DNA of 64,000 nt from Pseudomonas sp. Gutcm_11s (GCF_028649395.1 NZ_JAQSUW010000007.1:62001-126000), one strand, 5' to 3'. Positions 30,273 through 40,520 are shown, counted from the first letter of the stretch. Translations and numbers: made by a program. Notes: generated by a model not told the origin, from the letters alone.

Positions 30273-31022
30273 TCAGAGCAGGCCCTCCAGCCAGCCATCG
30301 AGATTCGCGAAGGCCTCGTGGAAGGTACGATCCAGTTGCAGCGGAGTGATCGATACGTAGCCCTGCATCACCGCATGGAAGTCGGTGCCCGGGCCGCCGT
30401 CCTCGGCATCGCCGGAGACGGAGATCCAGTAACCCTCCTTGCCACGCGGGTTGACCTGTTTGACCGGCGCGGCGGCGCGCGCGCGATGGCCGAGGCGGGT
30501 CAGCTGCACGCCGCGGATATGCTCCAGCGGCAGGTTGGGCACGTTGACGTTGAGCACGGTGCGCGGCGGCAGGTCGAGCCTGTCGTGCGCCTCGACCAGC
30601 TTGCGCGCGAAGTAGGCGGCAGTAGCCAGGTTGTCGGTGCGTCGCGAGACCAGCGAGAAGGCGAAAGCCGGTTTGCTCAGGAAGCGCCCTTCCAGCGCCG
30701 CGGCCACGGTGCCGGAATAGAGCACGTCGTCGCCGAGGTTGGCGCCCAGGTTGATGCCCGAAACGACCATGTCCGGCAGCGGATCAAGCAGCGCGTTGAG
30801 TCCCAGGTGCACGCAATCGGTAGGCGTGCCATTGAGCGCGATGAAGCCATTGGGCAGCGGCGCCGGGTGCAGCGGGCGGTCCAGGGTCAGCGAGCTGCTG
30901 GCACCGCTCTTGTCTTCGGTCGGGGCGATGACCACGCACTCGGCATAGTCGCTCAGCGCGTCATGCAGCGCGGCGATGCCGGGTGCCATCACGCCGTCGT
31001 CGTTGGAAATCAGAATTCGCAT
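30273..31022 (-). CDS. surE: 5'/3'-nucleotidase SurE
   Basis: 249 residues from [15 protein letters not shown], whose paired aspartates bind the metal. [12 protein letters not shown] and the [12 protein letters not shown] and [20 protein letters not shown] motifs complete the active site. It dephosphorylates nucleoside monophosphates and short polyphosphates. It overlaps the end of truD by 13 bases, so it is translationally linked. Confidence 0.96.
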   Translation of the reverse strand: MRILISNDDGVMAPGIAALHDALSDYAECVVIAPTEDKSGASSSLTLDRPLHPAPLPNGFIALNGTPTDCVHLGLNALLDPLPDMVVSGINLGANLGDDVLYSGTVAAALEGRFLSKPAFAFSLVSRRTDNLATAAYFARKLVEAHDRLDLPPRTVLNVNVPNLPLEHIRGVQLTRLGHRARAAAPVKQVNPRGKEGYWISVSGDAEDGGPGTDFHAVMQGYVSITPLQLDRTFHEAFANLDGWLEGLL

Positions 31023-32068
31023 GGAGAGTCCGTCTGCCCTGCCGGCAGCAGATCGACCAGTTCGCGCACCACGGCGGTGGCGAAGCAACCGGCCGGCAGG
31101 ACGAATTGCAGTTGCACTATCTCAGGCTCCGGATAATGCCACGTCAGCCCGGCGATGGGGAGGCGCAGGATGCGCCGTTCGTGCGCCATGCCCGCCTTCG
31201 CCAGCCAGGCGGTCAACGCCGGTTCGGACTCGGCCAACCCCTGCTCCAGCACCTGTGCCGAACCTGCAGCAGGCGACGCACCCTCACCCCACAACGGGCC
31301 GGTCGGGTGCAGGTCGAGAATGGCCAAGCGCGGATCACTGGTCTCCGCCTCGCCGGCCATGAAGAAGCTGCGGCTGTCGGTGAAGGCCAGCAGATCGCCA
31401 ACCTGCGCCAGGCTCCAGCTGCCATCCGCCACGCGCGCCGCCAGGGCACGGTTGAACAGGTAGCTGCGCGCCGACGAGAGCAGGCGCGAGCGGGTGTTGC
31501 GCTGCTCCGGCAGCTCGCTGCGCTCGGCGAAGCCACGCGCATCGCCAACGTTGCCGCCCTGCCAGCCAAAGCGCTGCAGGCCGTAGTAATTGGGCACGCC
31601 CTGCTCGCGGATGCGCTGCAGGCGTTGCTCCAGCAGCTCGCGGTCGGCCTTGAGGCCAGTCAGGCGCAGGGTGAAGCCGTTGGCCGAGTGGGCGCCGCGC
31701 TGCAGTTTGCGTGAGTGGCGCACGGCCTTGAGGATGGCCAGGGTCTCGCCCTCGGCGGCAGACAGGTCGGGATCGGCCTTGCCCGGCAGGTGCAGGCTGA
31801 ACCACTGGCGGGTCAGTGCCTGGCGATCCTTCAGCCCGGCATAGCTGATATTGCGCTGCGACACCCCGGCCGCACGGGCCAGACGGCGCGCCGCCTCCTC
31901 GGTGTTGAGGCCACGCTTCTCCACCCACAGCCACAGATGCTCGCCAGTGCCGGACAGCGGAATGTCCAGCACCTCGTCGACCTGGAAGTCCTCGGCGGTT
32001 GCCTTGAGCACGGCCTGACCACAGGCCTCGCCATGGGCACGCGGGCCCAGCAGTTCCAGTTCGGTCAT
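31010..32068 (-). CDS. truD: tRNA pseudouridine(13) synthase TruD
   Basis: 352 residues. The catalytic motif [16 protein letters not shown] holds the active-site Asp, and [12 protein letters not shown] is the TruD-specific NYYG-type motif. It makes pseudouridine at position 13 of tRNA-Glu. Its start overlaps the ispF stop by four bases (ATGA), and its end overlaps surE. Confidence 0.96.
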   Translation of the reverse strand: MTELELLGPRAHGEACGQAVLKATAEDFQVDEVLDIPLSGTGEHLWLWVEKRGLNTEEAARRLARAAGVSQRNISYAGLKDRQALTRQWFSLHLPGKADPDLSAAEGETLAILKAVRHSRKLQRGAHSANGFTLRLTGLKADRELLEQRLQRIREQGVPNYYGLQRFGWQGGNVGDARGFAERSELPEQRNTRSRLLSSARSYLFNRALAARVADGSWSLAQVGDLLAFTDSRSFFMAGEAETSDPRLAILDLHPTGPLWGEGASPAAGSAQVLEQGLAESEPALTAWLAKAGMAHERRILRLPIAGLTWHYPEPEIVQLQFVLPAGCFATAVVRELVDLLPAGQTDSPCEF

Positions 32069-32550
32069 GCCTTCACCAGCAGCGCCACGGCGTGAACCGC
32101 GATGCCTTCCTCGCGGCCGGTGAAACCGAGCTTCTCGGTGGTGGTGGCCTTGACGTTGACCGCGTCCAGCGCCACCTGCAGGTCCTCGGCGATCAGGCCG
32201 CGCATGGTGTCGATATGCAGCGCCATCTTCGGCGCCTGGGCGACGATGGTGGCGTCGACGTTGCCGACCACATAGCCCTTGGCGTGGATCAGGCCGAGCA
32301 CATGGCGCAGCAGCGCGCGGCTGTCGGCACCCTTGAAAGTCGGGTCGGTGTCGGGGAAGTGCTTGCCGATATCGCCCAGTGCACAGGCACCGAGCAGTGC
32401 ATCGCTCAAGGCATGCAGCAGCACGTCGCCGTCGGAGTGGGCGATCAGGCCGAACTTGTGGGGAATGCGCACACCGCCGAGGGTGATGAAATCGCCCTCG
32501 CCGAAGCGATGAACGTCGTAACCGTGACCGATACGCATAGGGCTGCTCAT
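32065..32550 (-). CDS. ispF: 2-C-methyl-D-erythritol 2,4-cyclodiphosphate synthase
   Basis: 161 residues from the first ATG, or 157 from the internal ATG at 32538 ([12 protein letters not shown]), which is the usual family start; a CAGG five bases upstream favours the longer form slightly. [26 protein letters not shown] and the [16 protein letters not shown] motif give the zinc and CDP sites. It acts in the methylerythritol phosphate route to isoprenoids. Confidence 0.95.
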   Translation of the reverse strand: MSSPMRIGHGYDVHRFGEGDFITLGGVRIPHKFGLIAHSDGDVLLHALSDALLGACALGDIGKHFPDTDPTFKGADSRALLRHVLGLIHAKGYVVGNVDATIVAQAPKMALHIDTMRGLIAEDLQVALDAVNVKATTTEKLGFTGREEGIAVHAVALLVKA

Positions 32551-32628
32551 GAAAACCTGGCCTAGAAAAAATCAGGCCGCGATTCTACCGCAGGGCGGCA
32601 CCCTGCGAACCCTTCTCATCCCGACACA

Positions 32629-32880
32629 TCAGTCATCGCTGGATTCGTCGAAGGCGCGATGCCCGGCAAAGCCCCTGGCCTCACCGAGCACCAGCGGCCC
32701 CGAGCGATCATTCACCTGCGCCATACGCCGTGCCCGACGCGCAGTGAAGAACAGCGGCCCGCCAACACACACCAGCAATAGAGCGACGATCAGCCAACCG
32801 CGGTTCAGCCACCAGGCGAACGGCGCCAGCGCCACCCCGCCCAGCAGCAACAAGAGCCCGAGCCCTTCGCGCTGGCTCAT
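32629..32880 (-). CDS. Small two-helix membrane protein, function unknown
   Basis: 83 residues with two hydrophobic helices (about residues 7-25 and 29-45), then a basic segment RRARRM and an acidic tail ESSDD. It starts three bases after the fghA stop region and is probably in its operon. I do not recognise a named domain. Confidence 0.7.
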   Translation of the reverse strand: MSQREGLGLLLLLGGVALAPFAWWLNRGWLIVALLLVCVGGPLFFTARRARRMAQVNDRSGPLVLGEARGFAGHRAFDESSDD

Positions 32881-32883
32881 CGA

Positions 32884-33732
32884 TCAGGCCAGCGCTGCCG
32901 CGTGATGGCGCAGATGGTCGTCGATGAAGCTGGCGATGAAGTAGTAGCTGTGGTCGTAACCCGGCTGCATACGCAGGGTCAGCGGATGCTCGGCAGCCTT
33001 GGCCGCGGCCTGCAGGGCCTGGGGCTTGAGCTGGACTTCGAGGAAGTCGTCGCGATCGCCCTGATCCACCAGGATCGGCAGCTTCTCCGTGGCCTCGGCC
33101 AGCAGCACGCAGGCATCCCACTCGCGCCAGCGCGAACGGTCGTCGCCCAGGTAATTGGAGAACGCCTTCTCGCCCCAGGGGCAGTTGAGCGGATTGGTGA
33201 TCGGCGAAAACGCCGAGACCGACTGGTAGCGACCGGGATTCTTCAGCGCACAGATCAGCGCACCGTGGCCGCCCATGGAGTGGCCGGCGATGCCGCGTTT
33301 GTCGGTGACCGGGAAGTTGGCCTCGATCAGCGCCGGCAGCTCCTGCACCACGTAGTCGTACATGCGGTAGTGGCGCGCCCAGGGCTCCTGGGTGGCGTTG
33401 AGGTAGAAGCCGGCACCAAGACCGAAGTCCCAGGCCTTGTTGGCGTCATCCGGCACACCCTCGCCGCGCGGACTGGTATCCGGGGCAACGATGATCAGGC
33501 CGAGCTCGGCCGCCAGCTTCTGCGCGCCAGCCTTCTGCATGAAGTTCTCGTCGGTGCAGGTCAGGCCGCTCAGCCAGTACAGCACCGGCAGCTTGGCGCC
33601 CTGCTCCGCCTGCGGCGGCAGGTACACGGCGAACACCATGTCGCAGTTGAGCGCGGTGGAGCGGTGGCGGTAACGCTTGTGCCAGCCGCCGCAGCTTTTA
33701 TTGCTGGATACGATTTCCAGAGTCACGGGCAT
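32884..33732 (-). CDS. fghA: S-formylglutathione hydrolase
   Basis: 282 residues with an esterase D fold. The nucleophile elbow is [13 protein letters not shown] (about residues 144-156); the N-terminal [15 protein letters not shown] and the C-terminal GYDHSYYFI segment, holding the catalytic His, are family-typical. It hydrolyses S-formylglutathione to formate and glutathione, the second step of formaldehyde detoxification. It lies 39 bases after frmA on the same strand. Confidence 0.96.
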   Translation of the reverse strand: MPVTLEIVSSNKSCGGWHKRYRHRSTALNCDMVFAVYLPPQAEQGAKLPVLYWLSGLTCTDENFMQKAGAQKLAAELGLIIVAPDTSPRGEGVPDDANKAWDFGLGAGFYLNATQEPWARHYRMYDYVVQELPALIEANFPVTDKRGIAGHSMGGHGALICALKNPGRYQSVSAFSPITNPLNCPWGEKAFSNYLGDDRSRWREWDACVLLAEATEKLPILVDQGDRDDFLEVQLKPQALQAAAKAAEHPLTLRMQPGYDHSYYFIASFIDDHLRHHAAALA

Positions 33733-33771
33733 CTCCCCCAGGGCACGCCGAAGCGCGCCCGGTCAGCGCAA

Positions 33772-34973
<1,202 letters not shown>

Positions 34974-34987
34974 GCCAGGGATAATCG

Positions 34988-35887
34988 ATGAGCAACTGGG
35001 AAGGCCTGGACGAGTTCGTCGCGGTCGCCGAATGCGGCCGTTTCGCCGCCGCCGCGCAGCGCCTGGGGCTGTCTACCTCGCAGGTCAGCCGCCAGGTGGC
35101 GCGCCTCGAGGAACGCCTGCAGACCCGCCTGTTCTACCGCAGCACGCGCAAGGTGACCCTGACCGAGGCCGGGCAGACCTTCCTGCAGCACTGCCAGCGC
35201 CTGCAGGACGCCCGCGAGGAAGCCCTGCGCGCCATCGGCGACCTCAACGACGAGCCCAAGGGCCTGCTGCGCATGACCTGCGCGGTGGCCTATGGCGAGC
35301 GCTTCATCGTTCCGCTGGTCAACGAATTCATGGCGCGCCATCCGCAGCTGCGGGTGGAGATCGAACTGAGCAACCAGACCCTAGACCTGCTGCACAGCAG
35401 CATGGACCTGGCCATTCGCCTCGGTCGATTGCAGGACTCGCGACTGGTCGCCACCCGTCTGGCGCCGCGGGTCATGCACCTGTGCGCAGCGCCCGCCTAC
35501 CTGGAGCGCTATGGCCGGCCGCACTCGCTGTCCGAACTGGGCCGGCACAACTGCCTGGTCGGCAGCAGCGATCAGTGGAGCTTCCAGCAGGACGGTCGCG
35601 AGCTGAGCCAACGGGTGCAGGGCAACTGGCGCTGTAACAGCGGCGAGGCGGTGCTCGACGCCGCCCTGCGCGGCTTCGGCCTGTGCCAGTTGCCGGACTA
35701 CTACGTGCAGCCACACCTGCGCAGCGGCGCGCTGGTCGACCTGCTGCCGCAACAGCGCCCACCGCACACCGCCGTATGGGCGCTGTACCCACAGCAGCGC
35801 CACCTCTCGCCCAAGGTGCGCCTGCTGGTGGAGCTATTGAAGGAAGGCTTGGCGCGGCGGCCAGAGTATCAGGAGGTGCCGGGCTAG
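34988..35887 (+). CDS. gfnR: LysR-type regulator of formaldehyde detoxification
   Basis: 299 residues. The N-terminal winged helix reads FVAVAECGRFAAAAQRLGLSTSQVSRQVARLEERL, followed by the linker helix and a substrate-binding domain (LRVEIELSNQTLDLLHSSMDLAIRLG). Its place divergent from frmA-fghA matches P. aeruginosa GfnR, an activator responding to formaldehyde and related sources. The symbol rests on synteny. Its last four bases overlap the SRAP-like gene. Confidence 0.85.
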   Translation: MSNWEGLDEFVAVAECGRFAAAAQRLGLSTSQVSRQVARLEERLQTRLFYRSTRKVTLTEAGQTFLQHCQRLQDAREEALRAIGDLNDEPKGLLRMTCAVAYGERFIVPLVNEFMARHPQLRVEIELSNQTLDLLHSSMDLAIRLGRLQDSRLVATRLAPRVMHLCAAPAYLERYGRPHSLSELGRHNCLVGSSDQWSFQQDGRELSQRVQGNWRCNSGEAVLDAALRGFGLCQLPDYYVQPHLRSGALVDLLPQQRPPHTAVWALYPQQRHLSPKVRLLVELLKEGLARRPEYQEVPG

Positions 35888-36501
35888 GCCGGCGTCAGGC
35901 ACTCCGGCCCCTCGAAGGCCGGATCGTTGATCAGCGTGCTCAGCGCCCGCTCGCGCAATGGCGGCTGCGGCGCCGCCAGCAATGCCTGCAACTGCTCGAC
36001 CGAGGCCTGCGGATCGAGCCAGATGCGAGTGGCGGCCTGATCAAGCAACACCGGGCGGCGCAGGTAGTTGGCCGGCGCGGTGATCATCGCCACGCTCAGG
36101 TAGGTCTGCCCCGCCGTCGGGTAGGCCTCCCACACCCCAGCGAAATACTGCAGTCCTTCGCTGCTTATCCAGTACGGACGCTTGCGGTTGGCCTGACCGC
36201 GCCATTCGTAGAAGCCGTTGGCCGGCAGCAGGCAACGGCGCTCACGAAAAGCCTCACGGAACATCGGTTGCTCGGCCAGGGTCTCGGCTCGCGCATGAGA
36301 TGGCGCCTTGCTCAGGTCATCGAGCCAGGCAGGGGTCAGACCCCAGCGCCCGGCCGCGGCCTGCAGCTCGCCATCGGGCTGATGGATGAACAGCACCTGG
36401 GCACCGGGCGCCAGATTCCAGCGCTGCGGAAAACCTTCGGGAAAGCCCGGCAGGCTCGACAGGGCCTGAGGCCAACGGAACAGGGCGTAGCGTCCACTCA
36501 T
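35884..36501 (-). CDS. SRAP (YedK/HMCES)-like protein lacking catalytic residues
   Basis: 205 residues from MSGRYALFRWP. The SRAP fold is visible in RWNLAPGAQVLFI, WGLTPAW, ARAETLAEQPMFREAF, RCLLPANGFYEW and the late ITAPAN segment. Normal SRAP proteins start Met-Cys-Gly-Arg and use Cys2 to form a stable bond with abasic sites. Here position 2 is Ser, the Asn of the NARxET motif is His, and the late catalytic His is missing; only the Glu of FYEW remains. It probably keeps single-strand DNA binding but not cross-linking. This is an inference from the motif comparison. Confidence 0.8.
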   Translation of the reverse strand: MSGRYALFRWPQALSSLPGFPEGFPQRWNLAPGAQVLFIHQPDGELQAAAGRWGLTPAWLDDLSKAPSHARAETLAEQPMFREAFRERRCLLPANGFYEWRGQANRKRPYWISSEGLQYFAGVWEAYPTAGQTYLSVAMITAPANYLRRPVLLDQAATRIWLDPQASVEQLQALLAAPQPPLRERALSTLINDPAFEGPECLTPA

Positions 36502-36544
36502 GGGCGGCGGTGTTTCCAGTAACAGGAGGCAGCGGAAGGAAGAA

Positions 36545-36805
36545 TCAGCAGAGCAGCACGCCGGGGAACCCCTCGGGCTCCTCGCCCGGCAGCGGCGCGG
36601 CGGCATTGTACGCGGCGATCAACCGCCGCGCGTGCTCGGCATCGTCGTCCTCCACCAGCAAACCGAGCAACCCCAGCGCCGGCAGCTCCCCCACCGCACC
36701 GAGCAGATGCCGCCCGGCCAGATGCGCCTCCACCCCCTCTCTGGCCAGCACGCCCACCAGCAGTTCGGCCTCCAGCAGGTCCTGCGGCTCATAGATGCGC
36801 TGCAT
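36545..36805 (-). CDS. DUF2007 domain protein
   Basis: 86 residues. The core MQRIYEPQDLLEAELLVGVLAREGVEAHLAG with LLGLLVEDDDAEHARRLI matches the DUF2007 family, small ferredoxin-like-fold proteins of unknown role often called putative signal transducing proteins. Its start codon overlaps the stop of the CPXCG gene by one base, so the two are coupled. Confidence 0.82.
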   Translation of the reverse strand: MQRIYEPQDLLEAELLVGVLAREGVEAHLAGRHLLGAVGELPALGLLGLLVEDDDAEHARRLIAAYNAAAPLPGEEPEGFPGVLLC

Positions 36806-36987
36806 CAGTCGTTCTCCCCACGCACGTCCAGCGTCCAGGTTTCACCGTCGGTATGCAGTTCGAAGACAATCGGCCGGCAGCACACCGGACAGTCCTCGAC
36901 ATACTCTTGATCCCCAGCCGAGAGATCGAGCACCGCCTCGGCCTGTTCCCAACAATAAGGGCACTGGTACAACTGTGTTTCCAGCAT
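36805..36987 (-). CDS. CPXCG-motif cysteine-rich protein
   Basis: 60 residues from MLETQLYQCPYCWEQ. Two CxxC pairs (CPYC, CPVC) form a zinc-ribbon-like knuckle. The start at 36987 has GGAGG six bases upstream; an ATG at 36999 is also in frame but overlaps that site. Function unknown. The prophage attachment repeat begins within its leader, and the ribosome site is preserved. Confidence 0.82.
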   Translation of the reverse strand: MLETQLYQCPYCWEQAEAVLDLSAGDQEYVEDCPVCCRPIVFELHTDGETWTLDVRGEND

Positions 36988-36994
36988 CACGGCC

Positions 36995-37014
36995 TCCATG
37001 TGACTTGCCGGTAT
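36995..37014. repeat. attL, left attachment repeat of the prophage
   Basis: TCCATGTGACTTGCCGGTAT, identical to 49928-49947. It overlaps the leader of the CPXCG gene. Confidence 0.9.
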
Positions 37015-37174
37015 GGTAGCCCCAGCCTCACATTCCCTAACAACCCCTCACAGAACGGTAGCTTGCCTATGCTCTTGTGCCCCAAAGGCTAACAAAACCT
37101 CGTTACCTCTGGTCTTTGTAGGCACTGAATCCCTCTGTGGCTTCGAACCTGTACGCCCTCACCACACTGCCTCC

Positions 37175-37204
37175 TTGGTTAAAAAGATAGCGATGTGCTA
37201 TTAG
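37175..37204 (+). promoter_or_regulatory. Predicted promoter of the left cargo operon
   Basis: TTGGTT (37175-37180) and TATTAG (37199-37204) are 18 bp apart, about 40 bases before the first cargo gene, which has a strong GAGGAG ribosome site. Confidence 0.5.
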
Positions 37205-37243
37205 TTCCAGAGTCATGATGACTGGGATTAACGAGGAGAAACC

Positions 37244-37606
37244 ATGGACTTAAAAATTCTCTCGGTACACGGACACGGCGACCACAAGGAAGAATATGTG
37301 CTTCTAGAGGCTATTGAAGACTGCGACGTGGGGAGATTTCAACTTTGCGACACCACCTTCACTCGGGATGGGAAGGTGTCCAATAAACTACGTCACACTT
37401 ACTGGTTCCCAGACAAGGAAGTAAAGAAAGGTGATTTAATTTCTGTCTGGACCAAAACTGGAAGTGACACAACCACTAAAAACAAAAAAGGAACGCCAGT
37501 ACATCGCTTTTACTGGGGGCTCACAAAAGCAGTCTGGAATGATGACGGCGACTGCGCGGTGCTTCAATACATTGGAGCCTGGAAAGCAGTTAGCGTAAAG
37601 AGCTAA
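37244..37606 (+). CDS. Lamin-tail-like small protein, cargo operon gene 1
   Basis: 120 residues. The opening HGHGDHKEEYVLLEAIEDCDVG, with FQLCDTTFTRDG and HTYWFPDKEVKKGD, resembles the lamin-tail (LTD) beta-sandwich pattern. The match is by pattern, not search. No signal peptide is present. It is followed 31 bases later by the RES gene, and codon use is clearly AT-richer than the phage core, suggesting separate acquisition. Its role in the operon is unknown; a nucleic-acid or partner-binding module is possible. Confidence 0.6.
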   Translation: MDLKILSVHGHGDHKEEYVLLEAIEDCDVGRFQLCDTTFTRDGKVSNKLRHTYWFPDKEVKKGDLISVWTKTGSDTTTKNKKGTPVHRFYWGLTKAVWNDDGDCAVLQYIGAWKAVSVKS

Positions 37607-37637
37607 CCTCCTACCATCCCACTAAAAACCACATAAC

Positions 37638-38552
37638 ATGAATTTAGATGAATGCGACCGCATTTTTCAAAAGGCGACTAACAGCACTTCAGAGGCTGAG
37701 TTTCTTTACATAATAGACCCACTATTCAAGCACTATAAGATACTTTCACTAGAATACGGAAGAGGAAGCATTTTCTGGCGTGCCCGCGCCATTGAAAACG
37801 AGCCATACTCCAATCTCTCAGAGATGGACTACCCCCCTCCACATCTTGCCAAAGTCGGCCGACTAAATGAGACGGGCAGCCCATGCTTTTATATTGCAGC
37901 AAAAAAAGAAACAGCACTTGCCGAGGTAAACTCAAAAGAAGGACAGCTCATACAATTAGCGGGCTTTAGAATACTAAAAGAAGAAACCCTTCACCTGGCT
38001 GTTATAGGTGAGTATTCAAATGTTCAAAAAAATGGCTACATGCACTTTGCTGGGCGCGACCCCGACCTAACCATTTCAAAGCTGATCAACTCAGCCCCCA
38101 GAGCAGAAGCACTAAGAACGATTTACATAGATAAATTCTTTTCACACATACTTGCAGACCCGAGTGCAGCAGGCAACAACTATCTATTTAGTCGTGCACT
38201 AACTCAATCCATATATTCAAGAAACAGCTCAAAAGCCCTTGCCTTTCCAAGCGTAAAAGACAAAGGCGGATTCAACATTGGAGTCATGCCAAAAGAATCC
38301 GACAAAGTCTTTCACAATGCCTCATGCATCATTGTAAGAGTAGGAAAGCCTAGGCAGTTCGGCTTATTAGAGTTCGAAGTCATTCGATCTGCAAAATACC
38401 TAGATGCTAGCAATAATTTTGTCTGGGACGACTCAACATCACCAGAAACCATAGGAATTTATGGCTTAACCAAAGAGGAGCATGCAGCTGCGCTATCCAA
38501 TCAAAACGACCCTAACAACTTACTAAACCTACTCCACAACAAACGCAACTAA
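37638..38552 (+). CDS. RES-domain protein, cargo operon gene 2
   Basis: 304 residues. The RES hallmarks are FWRARAIENE (Arg), GRLNETGSPCFYIAAKKETALAEV (the G-R-x-N...Glu block, residues about 74-98), and a later Ser-containing segment YLFSRALTQSI. RES proteins of toxin-antitoxin pairs phosphorolyse NAD+. The usual Xre/DUF2384 antitoxin gene is missing here; instead it lies between a lamin-tail-like and a GIY-YIG-like gene. It is longer than typical RES toxins (about 150-230 residues), with extra N- and C-terminal parts. Confidence 0.75.
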   Translation: MNLDECDRIFQKATNSTSEAEFLYIIDPLFKHYKILSLEYGRGSIFWRARAIENEPYSNLSEMDYPPPHLAKVGRLNETGSPCFYIAAKKETALAEVNSKEGQLIQLAGFRILKEETLHLAVIGEYSNVQKNGYMHFAGRDPDLTISKLINSAPRAEALRTIYIDKFFSHILADPSAAGNNYLFSRALTQSIYSRNSSKALAFPSVKDKGGFNIGVMPKESDKVFHNASCIIVRVGKPRQFGLLEFEVIRSAKYLDASNNFVWDDSTSPETIGIYGLTKEEHAAALSNQNDPNNLLNLLHNKRN

Positions 38553-38569
38553 ATTGGAGCAACCACACA

Positions 38570-39085
38570 ATGTTAGTAAAATGCTACGGACAGCTCTGGA
38601 ACCCTGACATTATAGAGTGGGGAGGTGGTGGCGCCGGCAATGGAGAGCTTCTCGGTAATATCAAGAAAAATGGTAAAGCTCATCAGATTAATTTCTGGAG
38701 CGCAAAGGGCATATATGTACTGCACTCTGACTATAAGTCAATTTATGTAGGAAAGGCCTTTGGGACCTCTATCGGCCTACGAGTCAGAGACCATCTTACA
38801 GATCGTCTTGCGGGCAGGTGGGACATGTTTTCCTGGTACAGCGTTTCAAGCCCTAGAACCACTCAGCGAGATGTATCCCAACCTGGACAACGTCAACTTG
38901 CTCCTGAGACAGTGATTAATACTCTTGAGGCGCTAGCCATTCTCATTGCGGACCCCGCACTCAATCGTCGACGAGAAACGCTGAAAGATGCCTATGAAGC
39001 AGTCCAGCCCGACGGGGCGAAACCTCGAACTATAAGAAACTATCTTCAAGAGATTCTGGACAAACTAGAAGCAGTTCACCCATAG
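38570..39085 (+). CDS. GIY-YIG-like nuclease, cargo operon gene 3
   Basis: 171 residues. GIYVLHSDYKSIYVGKAFG fits the GIY...YVG core, followed by a conserved Arg in GLRVRDHL and RWDMFSWY; the Glu in TLEALAILIADPALNRRRE could be the metal ligand. GIY-YIG domains nick or cut DNA. A ribosome site GGAG lies 12 bases upstream, and the start is 18 bases after the RES stop, so co-expression is likely. AT-rich codons like its neighbours. The fold call is fairly good; activity is untested. Confidence 0.7.
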   Translation: MLVKCYGQLWNPDIIEWGGGGAGNGELLGNIKKNGKAHQINFWSAKGIYVLHSDYKSIYVGKAFGTSIGLRVRDHLTDRLAGRWDMFSWYSVSSPRTTQRDVSQPGQRQLAPETVINTLEALAILIADPALNRRRETLKDAYEAVQPDGAKPRTIRNYLQEILDKLEAVHP

Positions 39086-39147
39086 CCAGTGAGGCCACAA
39101 GGAATAGAGCGCCATCTATCTTTGCAAATAGCAGGGACTCGCCGCAC

Positions 39148-39265
39148 TCATTCGCTTGAGACATGCTTTACTGGCATTTCCCCCTGCTGCTCTTTGCCGA
39201 GCAGTTCGGCCAACGCCTTAGCTTTTTCTCAGGTACTCCAGAGCATCGTCTTTATCTGCCTTCAT
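39148..39265 (-). pseudogene. Frameshifted remnant related to the 40520 membrane-protein gene
   Basis: The minus strand starts MKADKDDALEYL and stops after 15 residues; a +1 shift continues EKAKALAELLGKEQQGEMP to a stop at 39148. The start resembles MKADWDDAPIYI of the gene at 40520, and EKAKALAELLGKEQQ resembles its EEKAQALANKLSSRQQ. About 45 bases of leader are also shared. It is most likely a shortened, broken duplicate, or a small phage gene with one frameshift. Confidence 0.6.
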
Positions 39266-39306
39266 AGCCTTCCCTTTTTGCTGAACCAGCGGCGAGCCAC
39301 TTCTGC
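39257..39306. repeat. Duplicated leader, copy A
   Basis: The segment TGCCTTCAT to CCAGCGGCGAGCCACTTCTGC closely matches 40514-40562 (CCAGCGGCGGGCCACTTCTGC), covering a ribosome site and start codon on the minus strand. Confidence 0.65.
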
Positions 39307-39519
39307 ATCATGAATGAAACCATCATATCTGGGCACGAGAGGATAAAAAGCGTTCCAGAGTCAGACTTCATTTATCGTCACGGTCTTGCTTGCCAATACC
39401 GCCTGAACATCTCAAGATAAAGAAAGCTAAACCAACCTTCTTCGAAGGGCTCATAAGCTTCGCCTCCGCCCTACCCCAGCTTCGCAACTACGATACCGTC
39501 CGACGCCAAGTACTCACAA

Positions 39520-39957
39520 ATGAACACCACCACACTAAAATTATCCCCAGCAGCCCTAGCACTTTCCGACGCGATGCTCATTCTGGCTCCGCTAGCGATA
39601 TTCCTATTTATATTATTTATGAAAGGAGAATATTCATCTGTCGTATACAAAGCAGAATGGAGCTTTGTCATGGTGTTCTACATAATCGAAGTAATTAAAG
39701 ATCAGATAAAGACACGACGACTAGAGGGCTATCATGAAGCCCATACCGAGGCAGGAGTTGCCTTTTACTCTATATTACTTAGCCTTGGGGTTTTATTTTT
39801 ATATGCAGACTACGAGCATTCCCAAGGCTTTGTCGGCCTAAACTCAAAAGCATTCATCACCTTTAAACTTTTCCTTTTCCTTGGATCTTTCATGCTCTTC
39901 ATGTTTCATCGCCACAAGAAATATAGGTTGCTATCTAAAGAGCCGCAAACTATTTAA
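39520..39957 (+). CDS. Predicted membrane protein in the prophage cargo zone
   Basis: 145 residues with about four hydrophobic helices (residues roughly 16-34, 48-62, 80-97 and 113-129) and a basic C-terminus (HRHKKYR). AT-rich like the RES operon. No family recognised. It could be a superinfection-exclusion or effector membrane protein by position, but nothing in the sequence proves that. Confidence 0.6.
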   Translation: MNTTTLKLSPAALALSDAMLILAPLAIFLFILFMKGEYSSVVYKAEWSFVMVFYIIEVIKDQIKTRRLEGYHEAHTEAGVAFYSILLSLGVLFLYADYEHSQGFVGLNSKAFITFKLFLFLGSFMLFMFHRHKKYRLLSKEPQTI

Positions 39958-39977
39958 TAGCACCAAAAAAATAAGTG

Positions 39978-40520
39978 CTATCGGTCTCTATTGCCTCCAT
40001 AGCTTTGATTCCTGCTCTCAAGGTCAACGTGCATCCGACATTCTCGCAGCTCAATGCTTCCAGGCCTGTGCCAATCGCTGCACCAATCTTCCGGGCGCTT
40101 TTCCTCTTCCACGACTACGACTTGAAGCTGGCGTTTCTGAGCTTGTGTCTGAGGTTGCTCAAAGGGAACTACGTTCACAGCGCCTCGCGGCGTGTAGTTC
40201 CCATCATGGAAGCTAGGCACTTGGCTTTGCTGCTGCCTGCTTGAGAGCTTGTTGGCTAGCGCTTGGGCCTTCTCCTCTTCCACTCGCCTGTCCGGCTGAA
40301 TATTGGCGGAGAGGCGCATGACAGAGCCTTGGGCTTGGGGCTCCGGCTGGGCTTGTGTAGTAGGGGGTGTTGGAGCAGCACTCTGCTCAAGCTGTTTGGA
40401 GCCTAAGAACAAGGCTCCGGCGGTAATTGCACAGCCTGCAACGACGGCTATCCCTATGCGTAGGGTGTCGTTGGGCTTCTTCTTGATGTAGATCGGGGCA
40501 TCATCCCAGTCAGCCTTCAT
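39978..40520 (-). CDS. Membrane-anchored Pro/Gln-rich phage protein
   Basis: 180 residues. A short cytoplasmic start (MKADWDDAPIYIKKKPNDTL) leads to one transmembrane helix (IGIAVVAGCAITAGALFLGS), a Pro/Gln/Ala-rich linker, a charged helix (VEEEKAQALANKL) and a C-terminal region with two cysteines (WCSDWHRPGSIELRECRM). Orientation fits an inner membrane anchor with a periplasmic domain, or the reverse. It lies 43 bases after the repressor on the same strand, so it is likely expressed in the lysogen. No named family. Confidence 0.6.
   Translation of the reverse strand: MKADWDDAPIYIKKKPNDTLRIGIAVVAGCAITAGALFLGSKQLEQSAAPTPPTTQAQPEPQAQGSVMRLSANIQPDRRVEEEKAQALANKLSSRQQQSQVPSFHDGNYTPRGAVNVVPFEQPQTQAQKRQLQVVVVEEEKRPEDWCSDWHRPGSIELRECRMHVDLESRNQSYGGNRDR

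Larger units (their letters stand above)
39086..39519. other. Gap with a pseudogene remnant and duplicated leader
   Basis: Apart from the remnant at 39148-39265 and the repeat at 39257-39306, no gene is recognised here. Confidence 0.5.

Noticed and set aside
36995..37014. tRNA gene as integration target
   Set aside because: No tRNA-like fold or CCA end is visible around either copy of the repeat.
39089..39313. 74-residue open frame after the GIY-YIG-like gene
   Set aside because: No ribosome site, and it runs across the duplicated leader and the frameshifted remnant on the other strand.
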